This document shows, piece by piece, positions 27,701 to 37,016 of a stretch of 64,000 nt of DNA. Made by a program: the position numbers and the translations under genes. Under the pieces are notes generated by a model that was given only the letters and a program-made list of their open reading frames with translations, had not been told where the DNA came from and did no database searches. The number at the start of each line of letters is the position of its first letter. Within the stretch, counting starts at the first letter, position 1. Origin of the DNA: Mesobacillus zeae (GTDB lineage Bacteria; Bacillota; Bacilli; Bacillales; Cytobacillaceae); the NCBI RefSeq assembly GCF_003570705.1, contig NZ_QWVT01000013.1:53515-117514 (forward strand), in the 5' to 3' direction.

Positions 27701-28392
27701 TATGTATCCAGCTTCCCTTCAGATATTAATCGGTTCAAAAGTCTGTTCCTTTCCTTCATTTCCCTTTGCTTTGTCAACTCGGCAAAACGGGCATCAAGAA
27801 GCTGTGACAGCAGTTGTTTTTTTCGGATGGGATCAGATTCAGCTCCCAGAATCCTTTTTCTCGCTGTAAAAAGAAATTCAAGATATTCTTCATAGGATTC
27901 ATCGAACTCACTCTCTAACCGCTCGACAATTTGCTTTGAAAGTCCGGGGCTCGCTCCCGAGGTTGAAACCGATAGACACAGCCTGCCCCGGTGCAGCACT
28001 GCCGGTACGGTAAAAGTGCTTTTTTCCGGATCATCAGCAATATTTACAAGCTGGCGGCCATTGCAGGCTTCATACACTTCTCCGTTCACACTCCGGTCGT
28101 TTGTACACGCAATAATGAGAAAAGCGTCCTTCACATCATCCCGCTGGAAGGTTTTATTTTTCCATATAACCCTTCCTTCCCCCACCCATGACTGTATAGC
28201 AGAGGTTACGACAGGGCTGATGACGGTAATGACTGCTCCGGCATCTAGAAGGCTGCGAGTTTTCCTCTCAGCTACCTTCCCACCGCCAATCACGACGGCG
28301 GGCCGGTCTTTTAACTGTAAATGAATCGGATACGCACTCAGGATAACCGCTCCCTGCACTTTGAAATCCAGCACTGTACTAGTTCTGGGCAT
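27700..28392 (-). CDS. Precorrin-2 dehydrogenase (Met8/CysG-N-like)
   Basis: NAD-dependent oxidation of precorrin-2 to sirohydrochlorin, the substrate of CbiX. Seen: the Rossmann loop AVVIGGGKVAERKTRSLLDAG, ITVISP, IIACTNDRSVN, and STSGASPGLSKQI, as in Met8 and the N-half of CysG. The drawn start (28392) overlaps cbiA by 55 bases and has no ribosome binding site. A better fit may be a CTG at about 28341 that overlaps the cbiA stop, with GGGAG 8 bases upstream, or the GTG 12 bases before that; the true start is unsettled. Equivalent to the cysG-A gene of the Priestia megaterium operon. Confidence 0.88.
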   Translation of the reverse strand: MPRTSTVLDFKVQGAVILSAYPIHLQLKDRPAVVIGGGKVAERKTRSLLDAGAVITVISPVVTSAIQSWVGEGRVIWKNKTFQRDDVKDAFLIIACTNDRSVNGEVYEACNGRQLVNIADDPEKSTFTVPAVLHRGRLCLSVSTSGASPGLSKQIVERLESEFDESYEEYLEFLFTARKRILGAESDPIRKKQLLSQLLDARFAELTKQREMKERNRLLNRLISEGKLDT

Positions 28393-29711
28393 GATCCAAA
28401 ATGGAAGTGTGTATATCCTGCAATCAGATTTCTTTCCATGAAGCCTTCTTTTCTCGCGCCGCGCATTCCAGCCGCATTATAGGCAGGGCGTCTCTCCCCA
28501 TTCCCTTCAAAAGTAGAATAATGGAATTCATGGCCTCTTGCCGAAACTCCTTCCGGCAAAAGAAAGTTCCCTGGCTCCCCAGTAATTTCCCGGTAGCCAA
28601 GTGCAGCAAGCTTTGTCTGCATCACAACTTTCCCCGGAATGATGCCAGTCATTTTGTATACTTGTCCATCTGTTGTTTGGATAGATTCAGTCAAATACAT
28701 GAATCCGCCACACTCTGCCAGCGTTGGCAGCCCATCTTCAATTGCCTTTTTAATAGATAGTTGAACATCCTTACCGGAGCTTAACTCTGCGGCGAACTCC
28801 TCCGGGAAGCCGCCCCCAAGATACAATCCGTGCACATTCTCCGGCAAAGCTTCACCAGCAAGCGGCGAAAAATATACAAGCTCTGCTCCATAGCTTTCAA
28901 GAAAATCCAGGTTTTCCTGATAGTAGAAGTTGAAAGCCGCATCTTTTGCCACGGCAATGCGGACAGATGGTTTCTCTGTTTTATCAAAAAAAGAAGCTTC
29001 TTCTGCCATGATCGGTGCAGCATCAGCCAGCTCCAACAACTTTTCGAGGTCAAAACTGTTCTCGATAAGCTCACCTAACTGTTGGAAAAACGGATCAAGC
29101 TCGCCTCTCTCAATCGAAGGAATCAAGCCAAGATGCCTTTCGGGAATTTCAATTCCATTTTCCCTCTTGAGATAGCCAACGACAGGAATGCCGCACTCTT
29201 GTTCAATCGCAGCTTTCACAAGCTTGTAATGCCCTTCGCTCCCCACCCTGTTCGCAATCACACCGACAATATTCGGGCCGTCTTCAAGAGTTTGGAACCC
29301 TTTTACGATAGCTGCAGCACTTCTCGCCATGCTGGCGCAGTTGACAACAAGGATAACGGGCGAGCCGGTGATCATGCTGACGTGCGCAGAGCTTCCCATG
29401 CTTGAGAGAGGATCTTTCCCGTCAAAGAAACCCATAACCCCTTCAATGATCGAGATGTCGGCATCTCTGCTACCACGAGCGCAAATTTCTTTTACCATGT
29501 CTTCCGAAAGCATCCAGCTGTCGAGGTTGCGGGAAGAACGGCCTGTCACTGCGGTGTGATAGGTCGGATCGATATAATCCGGACCACACTTAAAGCCTTG
29601 CACTTGAAGACCTCTTTTTTTCAGGGCTGCCATGAGCCCAATTGTCAATGTCGTTTTTCCAACGCCGCTGCCTGTTCCGGCAATCAAAAGTCTCTTCTCC
29701 AAGTTCACCAC
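28338..29711 (-). CDS. cbiA: Cobyrinic acid a,c-diamide synthase CbiA
   Basis: ATP- and glutamine-dependent amidation of the a and c side chains of cobyrinic acid. The 457-residue protein has an N-terminal P-loop synthetase domain (LIAGTGSGVGKTTLTIGL, then FKCGPDYIDP and EGVMGFFDG) and a C-terminal class I glutamine amidotransferase domain with the nucleophile in LAECGGFMYL and the final histidine region YTHFHFGSCPEL. It is the last corrin-modifying step in this operon; no cobQ, cobU, cobS or cbiB is visible in the window. Confidence 0.95.
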   Translation of the reverse strand: MVNLEKRLLIAGTGSGVGKTTLTIGLMAALKKRGLQVQGFKCGPDYIDPTYHTAVTGRSSRNLDSWMLSEDMVKEICARGSRDADISIIEGVMGFFDGKDPLSSMGSSAHVSMITGSPVILVVNCASMARSAAAIVKGFQTLEDGPNIVGVIANRVGSEGHYKLVKAAIEQECGIPVVGYLKRENGIEIPERHLGLIPSIERGELDPFFQQLGELIENSFDLEKLLELADAAPIMAEEASFFDKTEKPSVRIAVAKDAAFNFYYQENLDFLESYGAELVYFSPLAGEALPENVHGLYLGGGFPEEFAAELSSGKDVQLSIKKAIEDGLPTLAECGGFMYLTESIQTTDGQVYKMTGIIPGKVVMQTKLAALGYREITGEPGNFLLPEGVSARGHEFHYSTFEGNGERRPAYNAAGMRGARKEGFMERNLIAGYTHFHFGSCPELVQCWISKCRERLS

Positions 29712-29720
29712 TCCAAATTA

Positions 29721-30854
29721 TTACCGGCCATCATGCTTCATGACTGCCACTGAAATCGTGACATTACCGGATTTCTTTTTCACAAGCTCCAAATCACTTT
29801 CTTTACTGCACAAGAGAGCTGCAGGTTCACTGACTCCGTATGCTCCCGTATACTTATAGACTGTTTCGGACGGGTCCTTGATATCAACCGAGTTTAGCTC
29901 CTCCGGTGTATAACAACGGAACTCCCAGCCTTGCTCCTGTACAGCCTCAAGCAGCCCTTCTTCGTCCTTTTTCAAATCGATTGTCGCAACCGCCTTGACA
30001 CTTTTGAACGAAAGCTGCAATTCCACTAGTGTTTCCTTTATGACTGAAAGTATCTCGGAGGCAGAAGTTCCTCGGTTGCAGCCAATTCCGAGGACAATGA
30101 CTTTCGGCCGGTAAAGCACACCGTTATCAAGAATTCTTTGTTCGTCCTCCCGGAGTAGCCGATGTGTAACAACGAGAGCTGCATCCGGCTTTTCCGCCAA
30201 AGCCTCGGGAATACTTTTGTATATTACTATATTTGCAGGGAGAGGCCTGTCATGCTGCCACCAATTTCTTTCACCCGATTCCTGAATGACAACGACTTTT
30301 TCTTCATTGACGACCGAGGCGCTGACTGGCGTCAGCTTTTCGGCAGATTCCCACACCCAGCCAAATCGTTTCCCGAATAAATCGACGGGTATCGTTTTTT
30401 GCACATCGGAGGCAGTCGTAATGACAGGCCTTGCTCCAAGCAGCGCTGCCACTTCTGCCGTGAGCTCGTTTGCTCCGCCTAAATGGCCTGAAAGCACACT
30501 AATCACATGTTCTCCCTTGTCGTCGAGCACGACGATGCCTGGATCAGTTTTCTTGTCCCTCAGGATGGGGGCAATCATTCTGACAACCGCACCAAGGGAA
30601 ATGATTAAAATAATTCCTTTGTACGCCCCAAACAGCGACGGCAGCAAGAGGCGTACACTCCCGTTAAACAGCGTAATGCTTTTTTCAGCTTCATCGCCTT
30701 TCTCAAACTTCCCCATATAATAGAGGTCTGCATTTTCGAACAGCACATGAAGCTTCCGTGCCAATAGAGTTCCGTGCTTGGTGATTGCTACGATTGCATA
30801 AGCGTTTCGCACATCGACTTCTGGTAATTTCCCTTCTTCCAGAAGGAGCGTCAT
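29721..30854 (-). CDS. cbiG: Cobalt-precorrin-5A hydrolase CbiG
   Basis: Opens the delta-lactone of cobalt-precorrin-5A and releases acetaldehyde. The 377-residue protein has the CbiG N-terminal AIVAITKHG block, the central LLPSLFGAYKGIILIISLGAVVR region, VVLDDKGEHVISVLSGHLGGANELT, and the C-terminal domain starting VLGIGCNRGTSASEI. It overlaps cbiF by 4 bases (ATGA), showing coupling. Presence of CbiG marks the anaerobic, early-cobalt route. Confidence 0.94.
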   Translation of the reverse strand: MTLLLEEGKLPEVDVRNAYAIVAITKHGTLLARKLHVLFENADLYYMGKFEKGDEAEKSITLFNGSVRLLLPSLFGAYKGIILIISLGAVVRMIAPILRDKKTDPGIVVLDDKGEHVISVLSGHLGGANELTAEVAALLGARPVITTASDVQKTIPVDLFGKRFGWVWESAEKLTPVSASVVNEEKVVVIQESGERNWWQHDRPLPANIVIYKSIPEALAEKPDAALVVTHRLLREDEQRILDNGVLYRPKVIVLGIGCNRGTSASEILSVIKETLVELQLSFKSVKAVATIDLKKDEEGLLEAVQEQGWEFRCYTPEELNSVDIKDPSETVYKYTGAYGVSEPAALLCSKESDLELVKKKSGNVTISVAVMKHDGR

Positions 30855-31624
30855 GATTTTACTCCTTTTCTGAATCCGTGCGTAAACTCTTTATCGTATA
30901 ATTTTGAGCGAAAGTTCTTTTCGTGTATCTTTTCATCCAATGCCCAGCCGGCAAGGATCATAGCCTGCTTCCTGATTCCGTTTTTCCGCATGTCATCATC
31001 AAGGTTTTCAAGCGTGCTTCGGACCAATTTTTGGTCTGGCCATGTCGCTTTATATACGACCGCAACCGGCGTATCCTTGCTCCAACCCGCATCAAGGAAC
31101 TCTTTCACCACTTTTTTTGTCAAAGTAGCGCTTAAAAATAACGCAACTGTGCACTGATGTTTTGCCAGATCGCGCAGCTTTTCTCCATCGGGCACAGGCG
31201 TGCGCCCCTCTGCCCTTGTTAGGATGACAGTCTGCGTAAGGTCGGGAACCGTAAGTTCGGCACCGAGCGCAGCAGCGGAGGCGAACACTGAGCTGACCCC
31301 AGGGATGATTTCAACTTCCGCACCAGCTTCTTTCAAAAGGGCAATCTGCTCGAGTATTGCCCCGTATACTGCCGGGTCGCCGGTGTGAACACGGACAACT
31401 TTTTTCCCATCCCTTAAGCGCCCTGCCATCAGTTCCACCATTTCTTCCAAATGCATCCCGGCAGTTTTGATCACCTCGACACCTTCCCGCGCTTCCGAAA
31501 TCAGGTCTTCACTCACAAGCGAATCGGCGTAAAGCACAACATCTGCCTCTTTCAAACGGCGAAGTCCTCTTACTGTAATCAAATCAGGCGCTCCCGGGCC
31601 TGCCCCGATAATCGTTACCTTCAT
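30851..31624 (-). CDS. cbiF: Cobalt-precorrin-4 C11-methyltransferase CbiF
   Basis: SAM-dependent methylation at C11. The 257-residue protein has IIGAGPGAPDLITVRG, YADSLVSEDLI, the VRVHTGDPAVYGAI signature and PGVSSVFASAAALGAELT, typical of the CobM/CbiF subgroup. Single-base overlap with cbiL upstream and 4-base overlap with cbiG downstream. Confidence 0.94.
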   Translation of the reverse strand: MKVTIIGAGPGAPDLITVRGLRRLKEADVVLYADSLVSEDLISEAREGVEVIKTAGMHLEEMVELMAGRLRDGKKVVRVHTGDPAVYGAILEQIALLKEAGAEVEIIPGVSSVFASAAALGAELTVPDLTQTVILTRAEGRTPVPDGEKLRDLAKHQCTVALFLSATLTKKVVKEFLDAGWSKDTPVAVVYKATWPDQKLVRSTLENLDDDMRKNGIRKQAMILAGWALDEKIHEKNFRSKLYDKEFTHGFRKGVKS

Positions 31625-32325
31625 TATTTCCTCACCACCATCAATGTTAAGTACTCAAGCTCCGTGCGGTCCAGCTCTTCCATCTTCCAGACGACTTCTT
31701 CGTCCGACGTTACTTTTGTGACCACCGAAGCTTTATCAACCAAGTCAAGCTCACGGAGAACAGCAAGCATCAAATCCATTACTTTTGCCACTTTGATAAA
31801 TACCACGCAGTCGTTATCCACAATTGCTTTTTTCATTTTTTCATAGTCGTCCTGAGCAGGGATGATGGCTACATGGTCGTCCCCTTCAGCAAGCGGAATG
31901 CCAAGCCTTGAAGCGGCCCCGTTTATCGATGATATTCCTGGGACCGTTTTAATTGGCACCTCAGGATGGCGCTCTTCCATCAGCTTCATCATATGTATGA
32001 ACGTACTGTATAATAGCGGATCTCCTTCTGTTACAAAAGCGACATCCTTGCCTTCCTTCAGCTTTTCCCAAACGGTTTCAACGGTTAAGGTCCACTCTCG
32101 CTCAAGGATGGTTGGATCTTTAGTCATTGGAAAAATAAGGCCAAGCATTTCTTTTTCGTCGGGGTTTATGTAGACATCAATGATTTGGTGGGCGTAGCTT
32201 TTACTGCCTTTCAGTTTCTTCGGATAGGCGATGACTGGCGATTCCTTTAATGTCCGAAAAGCTTTTACCGTAATCAGCTCCGGGTCCCCGGGGCCTACGC
32301 CAAGCCCGTATAATGTTCCGATCAT
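31624..32325 (-). CDS. cbiL: Cobalt-precorrin-2 C20-methyltransferase CbiL
   Basis: SAM-dependent methylation at C20. Seen in 233 residues: LYGLGVGPGDPELITVKA, AYPKKLKGSKSYA, the EGDPLLYSTF signature and PGISSINGAASRLGIPLAEG, as in the CobI/CbiL subgroup. It lies directly after cbiET with no gap, so translation is coupled. Confidence 0.94.
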   Translation of the reverse strand: MIGTLYGLGVGPGDPELITVKAFRTLKESPVIAYPKKLKGSKSYAHQIIDVYINPDEKEMLGLIFPMTKDPTILEREWTLTVETVWEKLKEGKDVAFVTEGDPLLYSTFIHMMKLMEERHPEVPIKTVPGISSINGAASRLGIPLAEGDDHVAIIPAQDDYEKMKKAIVDNDCVVFIKVAKVMDLMLAVLRELDLVDKASVVTKVTSDEEVVWKMEELDRTELEYLTLMVVRK

Positions 32326-33534
32326 TTATATTTCCTCCTTCCGGCTTGCAGTGATAATGTAAACAGGGTTTAATGCTTCAAATCTTGTTAACTGCAAGAT
32401 TGGTTTGCTTCGCGATATTTGTGCCAATGTGACAGATACTTTAAAGTTCCGTTCTTTAAAAGCTTCCATGGCGCCGGACAATGATTCAACCGTAACCGCA
32501 TTTAAAACGATTCTTCCATTCTGCTTTAACCGGCTGCAGCAGACATCAAGGATGTCGTCCATCCCACCGGCTGTTCCTCCAATAAAAACAGCATTAGGGT
32601 CAGGAAATTCCCCAAGTCCTTGAGGTGCCAAACTGTGGACGACCGTAAAATCAGTCCGGAATTTTTTCATATTTTCATAACAGTTCACAAGGTCATGTTC
32701 ATTTTTCTCAACGCTGTAAACTGCCCCTTCACGCGCTAGTTTTGCAGCTTCGATGGAAACCGAGCCTGTACATGTCCCAATATCCCAAACAGTGCTGTCA
32801 GGCTTAATTTTCAGCTCACTTAAGCTCAATGTCCTGATCTCTCTTTTCGTAATCAGTCCTTTATCGGGCTTCCGCTGGGAAAATTCTTCATCTGGGATGC
32901 CAAACGGCCACTCGGGAGATGGCCCGGTTTTTTTTAGAATCACAACGTTTAACGGCGAGAACACCGTGTTCTCCATGTCCTTGAGTTCGTACCAGCCTGT
33001 CCGTTCGTTCTCCCCGCCCAGGTTCTCGGCCACGAACGCTCTGTATTCAGTCATGCCAAAAGATTTTAAGTATGCCGCAATCTTTGATGGACTGTTCTCT
33101 TCATCTGTCAGCAGGGCAATCTTGATCTGGCCGTCTATCCGCTGGGCCAGGCCCTTCATGCTGCGGCCGTGTACACTGGTAAAATAAGCATCTTGCCAGC
33201 TTTCTTTCATTCTCGCAAATGCAAGTTGGATGGAACTGAAGTAAGGATAAATTTCGAGATCCATTTTGGACGAAAGATAACCGCCAATTCCATAAAACAA
33301 AGGATCTCCTGATGCAAGAATCACGACGCGCCTACTTTCCTGCACTAATCTGTCCGCCAGCACTCCGATTCCGCCTTTGACTGGTATTTTCTCCCCTTTG
33401 TATTCTGGAAAATGGGCAAGATGCCTTTCACCGCCGACGAGCACCTCGCTATTTCCAATGATTTTTTCATAGAGCGGTAAAAGACTCTGCCTACCTTCAT
33501 CACCAATTCCAATCATTTTGATTCTATTTGCCAT
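32326..33534 (-). CDS. cbiET: Fused cobalt-precorrin-7 C5-methyltransferase / C15-methyltransferase-decarboxylase
   Basis: A 402-residue fusion. The N-terminal half is CbiE ([31 protein letters not shown] near residue 75); the C-terminal half, from about residue 210, is the Rossmann-type CbiT ([17 protein letters not shown]; then [15 protein letters not shown]). Together they methylate C5 and C15 and remove the C12 acetate carboxyl. The fusion is the same as Priestia cbiET and Pseudomonas cobL. It overlaps cbiD by 11 bases. Confidence 0.94.
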   Translation of the reverse strand: MANRIKMIGIGDEGRQSLLPLYEKIIGNSEVLVGGERHLAHFPEYKGEKIPVKGGIGVLADRLVQESRRVVILASGDPLFYGIGGYLSSKMDLEIYPYFSSIQLAFARMKESWQDAYFTSVHGRSMKGLAQRIDGQIKIALLTDEENSPSKIAAYLKSFGMTEYRAFVAENLGGENERTGWYELKDMENTVFSPLNVVILKKTGPSPEWPFGIPDEEFSQRKPDKGLITKREIRTLSLSELKIKPDSTVWDIGTCTGSVSIEAAKLAREGAVYSVEKNEHDLVNCYENMKKFRTDFTVVHSLAPQGLGEFPDPNAVFIGGTAGGMDDILDVCCSRLKQNGRIVLNAVTVESLSGAMEAFKERNFKVSVTLAQISRSKPILQLTRFEALNPVYIITASRKEEI

Positions 33535-34615
33535 CTAACTCCGCCCTTCCCAGCAAGCTTCCTTTCATGGAATACAAGCTTGTCTCTATCGTAATTCCGC
33601 CTTTCACCTCTTGTAATCCTGACAAGCAGCAGCTTTCACAGAGCTTTTCGAAAAAACTATGGTGATCCGCCACCATGTCCCCGACCTGAGAGGCAGTGTT
33701 GGCACCCCTGATTTGTTCTGCGAGTCCGTCTTCCACCCCGGCAGACAGCGCTACATCTGCAAGGAAATTAAAGTCAACCGGTGCGCTTTTTGAATGGACC
33801 ATCATCACGCCCTGAGCAAATTTAGAGAATTTGCCCATCATCCCAACCGTGGAAACTTTCCTCATTCCGGCCCGCTTGCACTGCTTCAATGTAAAGCCGA
33901 CGAAATCGCCCATTTCGATAAAAGCTTCCTCTGGCAGGGAAGGATACTGAAGCATCGCATATTTTTCGCTTCTCCCTCCAGTTGTAATAACAACATGATC
34001 ACAGCCGCATGATTTTGCTACATTGATAGCTGATACGATGCTTGCTTTATAGGCCGATGTAGAAAACGGAAAGACCGTGCCCCTTGTTCCAAGAATGGAG
34101 ATTCCGCCAAGTATTCCAAGGCGACCGTTCAATGTCTTTTTGGCAATTTCCTCCCCATCGGGCACAGAAATGACGATTTTAATACCTTTTGTGATTCGAA
34201 ATTGACGGAGTACTTCCCGCGCTGTTTCCATGATCATTTGCTTTGGGACAGGATTGATGGCAGCTTCCCCTACAGGCACCGGCAGGCCTTCCTTAGTCAC
34301 ACGTCCTACGCCAATGCCGCCATCAAGCACAATTCCCTCTTCTCCATGCCAGAAGACTTCAGAACGGATTAAGGCTTGGTGCGTAGCATCAGGGTCATCG
34401 CCTGCATCCTTAATCGTTCCAGCTACAACGCGACTCTCCTCGATACGGCACTCTTCCATTACGAAAGTGGAAAAAATGCCGACCGGCAAAGAAATGGTGG
34501 CTTCAAGCTGTTCTTCTTTTGTAATAAGAGCCGTTAAGGCAGCCTTCGTGGCTGCCGTGGCACATGCTCCTGTTGTAAAGCCCTGCCGTAGTTTTTTTTC
34601 AGCATTCGCACTCAT
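33524..34615 (-). CDS. cbiD: Cobalt-precorrin-5B C1-methyltransferase CbiD
   Basis: SAM-dependent C1 methylation, specific to the anaerobic pathway. Typical CbiD segments are [19 protein letters not shown] at the N-terminus, [24 protein letters not shown] and [19 protein letters not shown]. The length of 363 residues is normal. ATG at 34615 is 3 bases after the cbiC stop. Confidence 0.95.
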   Translation of the reverse strand: MSANAEKKLRQGFTTGACATAATKAALTALITKEEQLEATISLPVGIFSTFVMEECRIEESRVVAGTIKDAGDDPDATHQALIRSEVFWHGEEGIVLDGGIGVGRVTKEGLPVPVGEAAINPVPKQMIMETAREVLRQFRITKGIKIVISVPDGEEIAKKTLNGRLGILGGISILGTRGTVFPFSTSAYKASIVSAINVAKSCGCDHVVITTGGRSEKYAMLQYPSLPEEAFIEMGDFVGFTLKQCKRAGMRKVSTVGMMGKFSKFAQGVMMVHSKSAPVDFNFLADVALSAGVEDGLAEQIRGANTASQVGDMVADHHSFFEKLCESCCLSGLQEVKGGITIETSLYSMKGSLLGRAELDGK

Positions 34616-34618
34616 GTT

Positions 34619-35266
34619 TTAATCCTTTTCGGCGAGCAGTGAAATAGCGTTCAACGCGGCAACGGTGACCGTGCTTCCGCCTTTCCTTCCAATATTTGTG
34701 ATATAGGGGATATCCAGCTTCGCCAGCTCTTCCTTTGATTCCGGAGCAGAAACGAATCCGACCGGAAGGCCAATGACAAGCCCCGGCTTTGCTTCGCCTT
34801 CTTTGATGAGGCGAATCAGCTCGAGGAGTGCAGTCGGTGCATTACCGATGGCAAAGATACCTCCGTCCGCTTCCTTGATTGCTTTTCGCATGGATATGAT
34901 GGCCCTTGTTGTTTGGAGCCGCTTCGCTTCCTCCATCACATCAGCGTCGGAAATATATACCCTAACATCGCCTCCGTACTTTTCGATCCTTGGTTTGCTG
35001 ATGCCTACCTGAACCATTTGGACATCGGCGACAACTGTTTTTCCGCTTCGGACGGCCTTTATACCTGCCGAAATTGCGTCAGGGTGGAACAGCATGCTTT
35101 TTCCAAGTTCAAAATCGGCTGATGCGTGGATAACACGCCGAACCACTGGGTACTGCTCATCGGTAAAGCTGTGCTCCCCCATTTCCTCATCAATCATTTC
35201 AAAGCTTTTCACTTCAATCATTTCCGGGTGCACCGTGATAGGCTTAAATTCTGTTTTGAAGTCCAC
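34619..35266 (-). CDS. cbiC: Cobalt-precorrin-8 methylmutase CbiC
   Basis: Moves the C11 methyl group to C12 to make cobyrinic acid. The protein has the family motif RRVIHASADFELGKSM and GLPVGFVSAPESKEEL with PYITNIGRKGGSTVTVAALNA. I choose GTG 35266 (VDFKTEFKP) because AGGAGG lies 7-8 bases upstream; longer ORF starts run far into cbiJ with no ribosome binding site. That gives 215 residues, near the usual size, and a 23-base overlap with cbiJ. Confidence 0.92.
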   Translation of the reverse strand: MDFKTEFKPITVHPEMIEVKSFEMIDEEMGEHSFTDEQYPVVRRVIHASADFELGKSMLFHPDAISAGIKAVRSGKTVVADVQMVQVGISKPRIEKYGGDVRVYISDADVMEEAKRLQTTRAIISMRKAIKEADGGIFAIGNAPTALLELIRLIKEGEAKPGLVIGLPVGFVSAPESKEELAKLDIPYITNIGRKGGSTVTVAALNAISLLAEKD

Positions 35267-36050
35267 TGGTTTGCCTCCTCTCATTGTTCGGGAAAATTTC
35301 AGCCAGATGCCTAATGACATCCTGAAAACTTGAAAACTTCGTGCCATACTCGATACTCGGCCTTTTGATTAAAACCGTTTCGATTCCAAGCTCTTTTGCT
35401 GCTTCAAGCTTTTCATCCACCGAACCGACTTTACCGCTTTCCTTTGTTACCATTGTCGTGACACCGTAATGCTGATAAAGCGCCTTATCAAAATACTTTG
35501 AGAAAGGACCCTGTATCATGATCATGTCCTTCTGCGGGAAGCCAAGTTTCGCACATTTTTCCATATTGTCCTGTCTTGGGAGCATCCGGGCGATTACTCT
35601 GATGCCCTGAACTCCAAGAAGCTTTCTAGCGAAGATCTCAAGTGTCTTGCTTCCCGTTGTCAGCATGATAACTCCTTTTTTTCGGTACGCCACGTTTGCT
35701 GCTTCCTCATAGGAGGATACAATCGTCAGTTTTTCGTCTTCAAAAACCTGCGACTCGCGTTCATAACGGATATAAGGGATATTTCTTTCATTTGCGGCAG
35801 CCATGGCATTCCTGCTGGCTTCTTCTGCAAAAGGATGGCTTGCGTCCACAATTGCCGCAATCCCTTGATTGACCACCATCTTTTTAAAATCCTCGCTTGT
35901 AAGCCGGCCGACGGTAACAGTAAGTCCCTGTTTCTTCAGCTCATTTGCAGCATTTTCTGTGACGACCGTTGTCAGCAAGCCATAGCCAGCATGTTTAATC
36001 TCAAGTGCCAGCGCCCTGGCATCACTCGTTCCAGCAAGAAAGAGAATCAT
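35244..36050 (-). CDS. cbiJ: Cobalt-precorrin-6A reductase CbiJ
   Basis: NADPH-dependent reduction of the macrocycle. The 268-residue protein begins ILFLAGTSDARALA and shows VDASHPFAEEASRNA and the C-terminal TKESGKVGSVDEKLEAAKELG block of the CobK/CbiJ family. It overlaps cbiX by 4 bases (ATGA) and cbiC by 23 bases. Confidence 0.93.
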   Translation of the reverse strand: MILFLAGTSDARALALEIKHAGYGLLTTVVTENAANELKKQGLTVTVGRLTSEDFKKMVVNQGIAAIVDASHPFAEEASRNAMAAANERNIPYIRYERESQVFEDEKLTIVSSYEEAANVAYRKKGVIMLTTGSKTLEIFARKLLGVQGIRVIARMLPRQDNMEKCAKLGFPQKDMIMIQGPFSKYFDKALYQHYGVTTMVTKESGKVGSVDEKLEAAKELGIETVLIKRPSIEYGTKFSSFQDVIRHLAEIFPNNERRQTSGLQNRI

Positions 36051-37000
36051 ACCTTTGCCACCTCTTCAGGGACACGATTATCTTCGTGGTCATCTTTGGG
36101 ATGATGATGTTCCACATGTTCAAGATGATGGTTGTGATCATGTTCATGATGATGGCCATGGTCGTGGTCGTGGTCGTGATGATGGTGATGCTCTACATGT
36201 TCCATCGCCATGATCCGGTACTGGCATGTATCGCAGTTCATTTTCACTTCTCCCTGGAGCGCTTCTTCTATGCGGTCCTCAATAATATTCTGCAGGCGGG
36301 GGTGAAACCCAAAGTATCCGGCCAGTTTGATTTCCTGCTGCTGATATTCCGACTGAAAATCACAGACAAGCTTTTCAAGTCTCTTGATCAATATTCCCGT
36401 AAACAGAAAGTATGGAAGGATGATGATTTTTTGGGCTCCAAGTCTGATGCAGCGCTCAATTCCTTCCTTCACAAGCGGCCCGGTAACCCCCATGAACGCT
36501 GGTTCTACGAGTTTATATTTTGTTTTTTCCCAGAACAGGCGGGCAATCTTGTAGAGCTCACTGTTGGCATCAGGGTCACTTCCTCCCCGCCCTAGAAAAA
36601 TGATTGCTGTATCCTTCTCCGCCTCATCCGGATCCTCGCCAATCTCCCGGAGCCGCGACAGGCAAATTTCAATGGTCTCTTCATGGATGCCAATCGGCCG
36701 TCCGTAAGTGAATCCAATCTTCGGGTATTTCTCTTTCCCTTCATCAATCGCAGCAGGAATATGTATTTTCGAGTGGCCTGCCGGTAGGAGCATAATCGGA
36801 ATCACAACAATTTTGCTCGCTCCTTTTTGAGCGCAGGCATCAATTCCCTGGCCGATCGTCGGTGCTTCAAATTCAAGAAAACAAGTTTCAACGAGTAATT
36901 CAGGATCAAGCCTAGGTTTCAGTTCTTCGATAAATTCCCTGACTTGGCTGTTTCCTTCCGGGTCGCGGCTTCCATGCCCCACTAGCAGTACTGCTTTCAT
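36047..37000 (-). CDS. cbiX: Sirohydrochlorin cobaltochelatase CbiX, long form with His-rich tail
   Basis: Inserts cobalt into sirohydrochlorin. The 317-residue protein has two CbiX half-domains: the first starts AVLLVGHGSRDPEGN with the metal-binding region PIMLLPAGHSKIHIP, the second AIIFLGRGGSDPDAN with LPYFLFTGILIKRL. A CDTCQ motif near residue 258 is followed by a tail of 33 residues holding 20 histidines (about 269-301), as in Priestia CbiX, which can store cobalt. The tail makes direct metal buffering plausible. Confidence 0.94.
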   Translation of the reverse strand: MKAVLLVGHGSRDPEGNSQVREFIEELKPRLDPELLVETCFLEFEAPTIGQGIDACAQKGASKIVVIPIMLLPAGHSKIHIPAAIDEGKEKYPKIGFTYGRPIGIHEETIEICLSRLREIGEDPDEAEKDTAIIFLGRGGSDPDANSELYKIARLFWEKTKYKLVEPAFMGVTGPLVKEGIERCIRLGAQKIIILPYFLFTGILIKRLEKLVCDFQSEYQQQEIKLAGYFGFHPRLQNIIEDRIEEALQGEVKMNCDTCQYRIMAMEHVEHHHHHDHDHDHGHHHEHDHNHHLEHVEHHHPKDDHEDNRVPEEVAKV

Positions 37001-37016
37001 CTATATACCCCCATTC

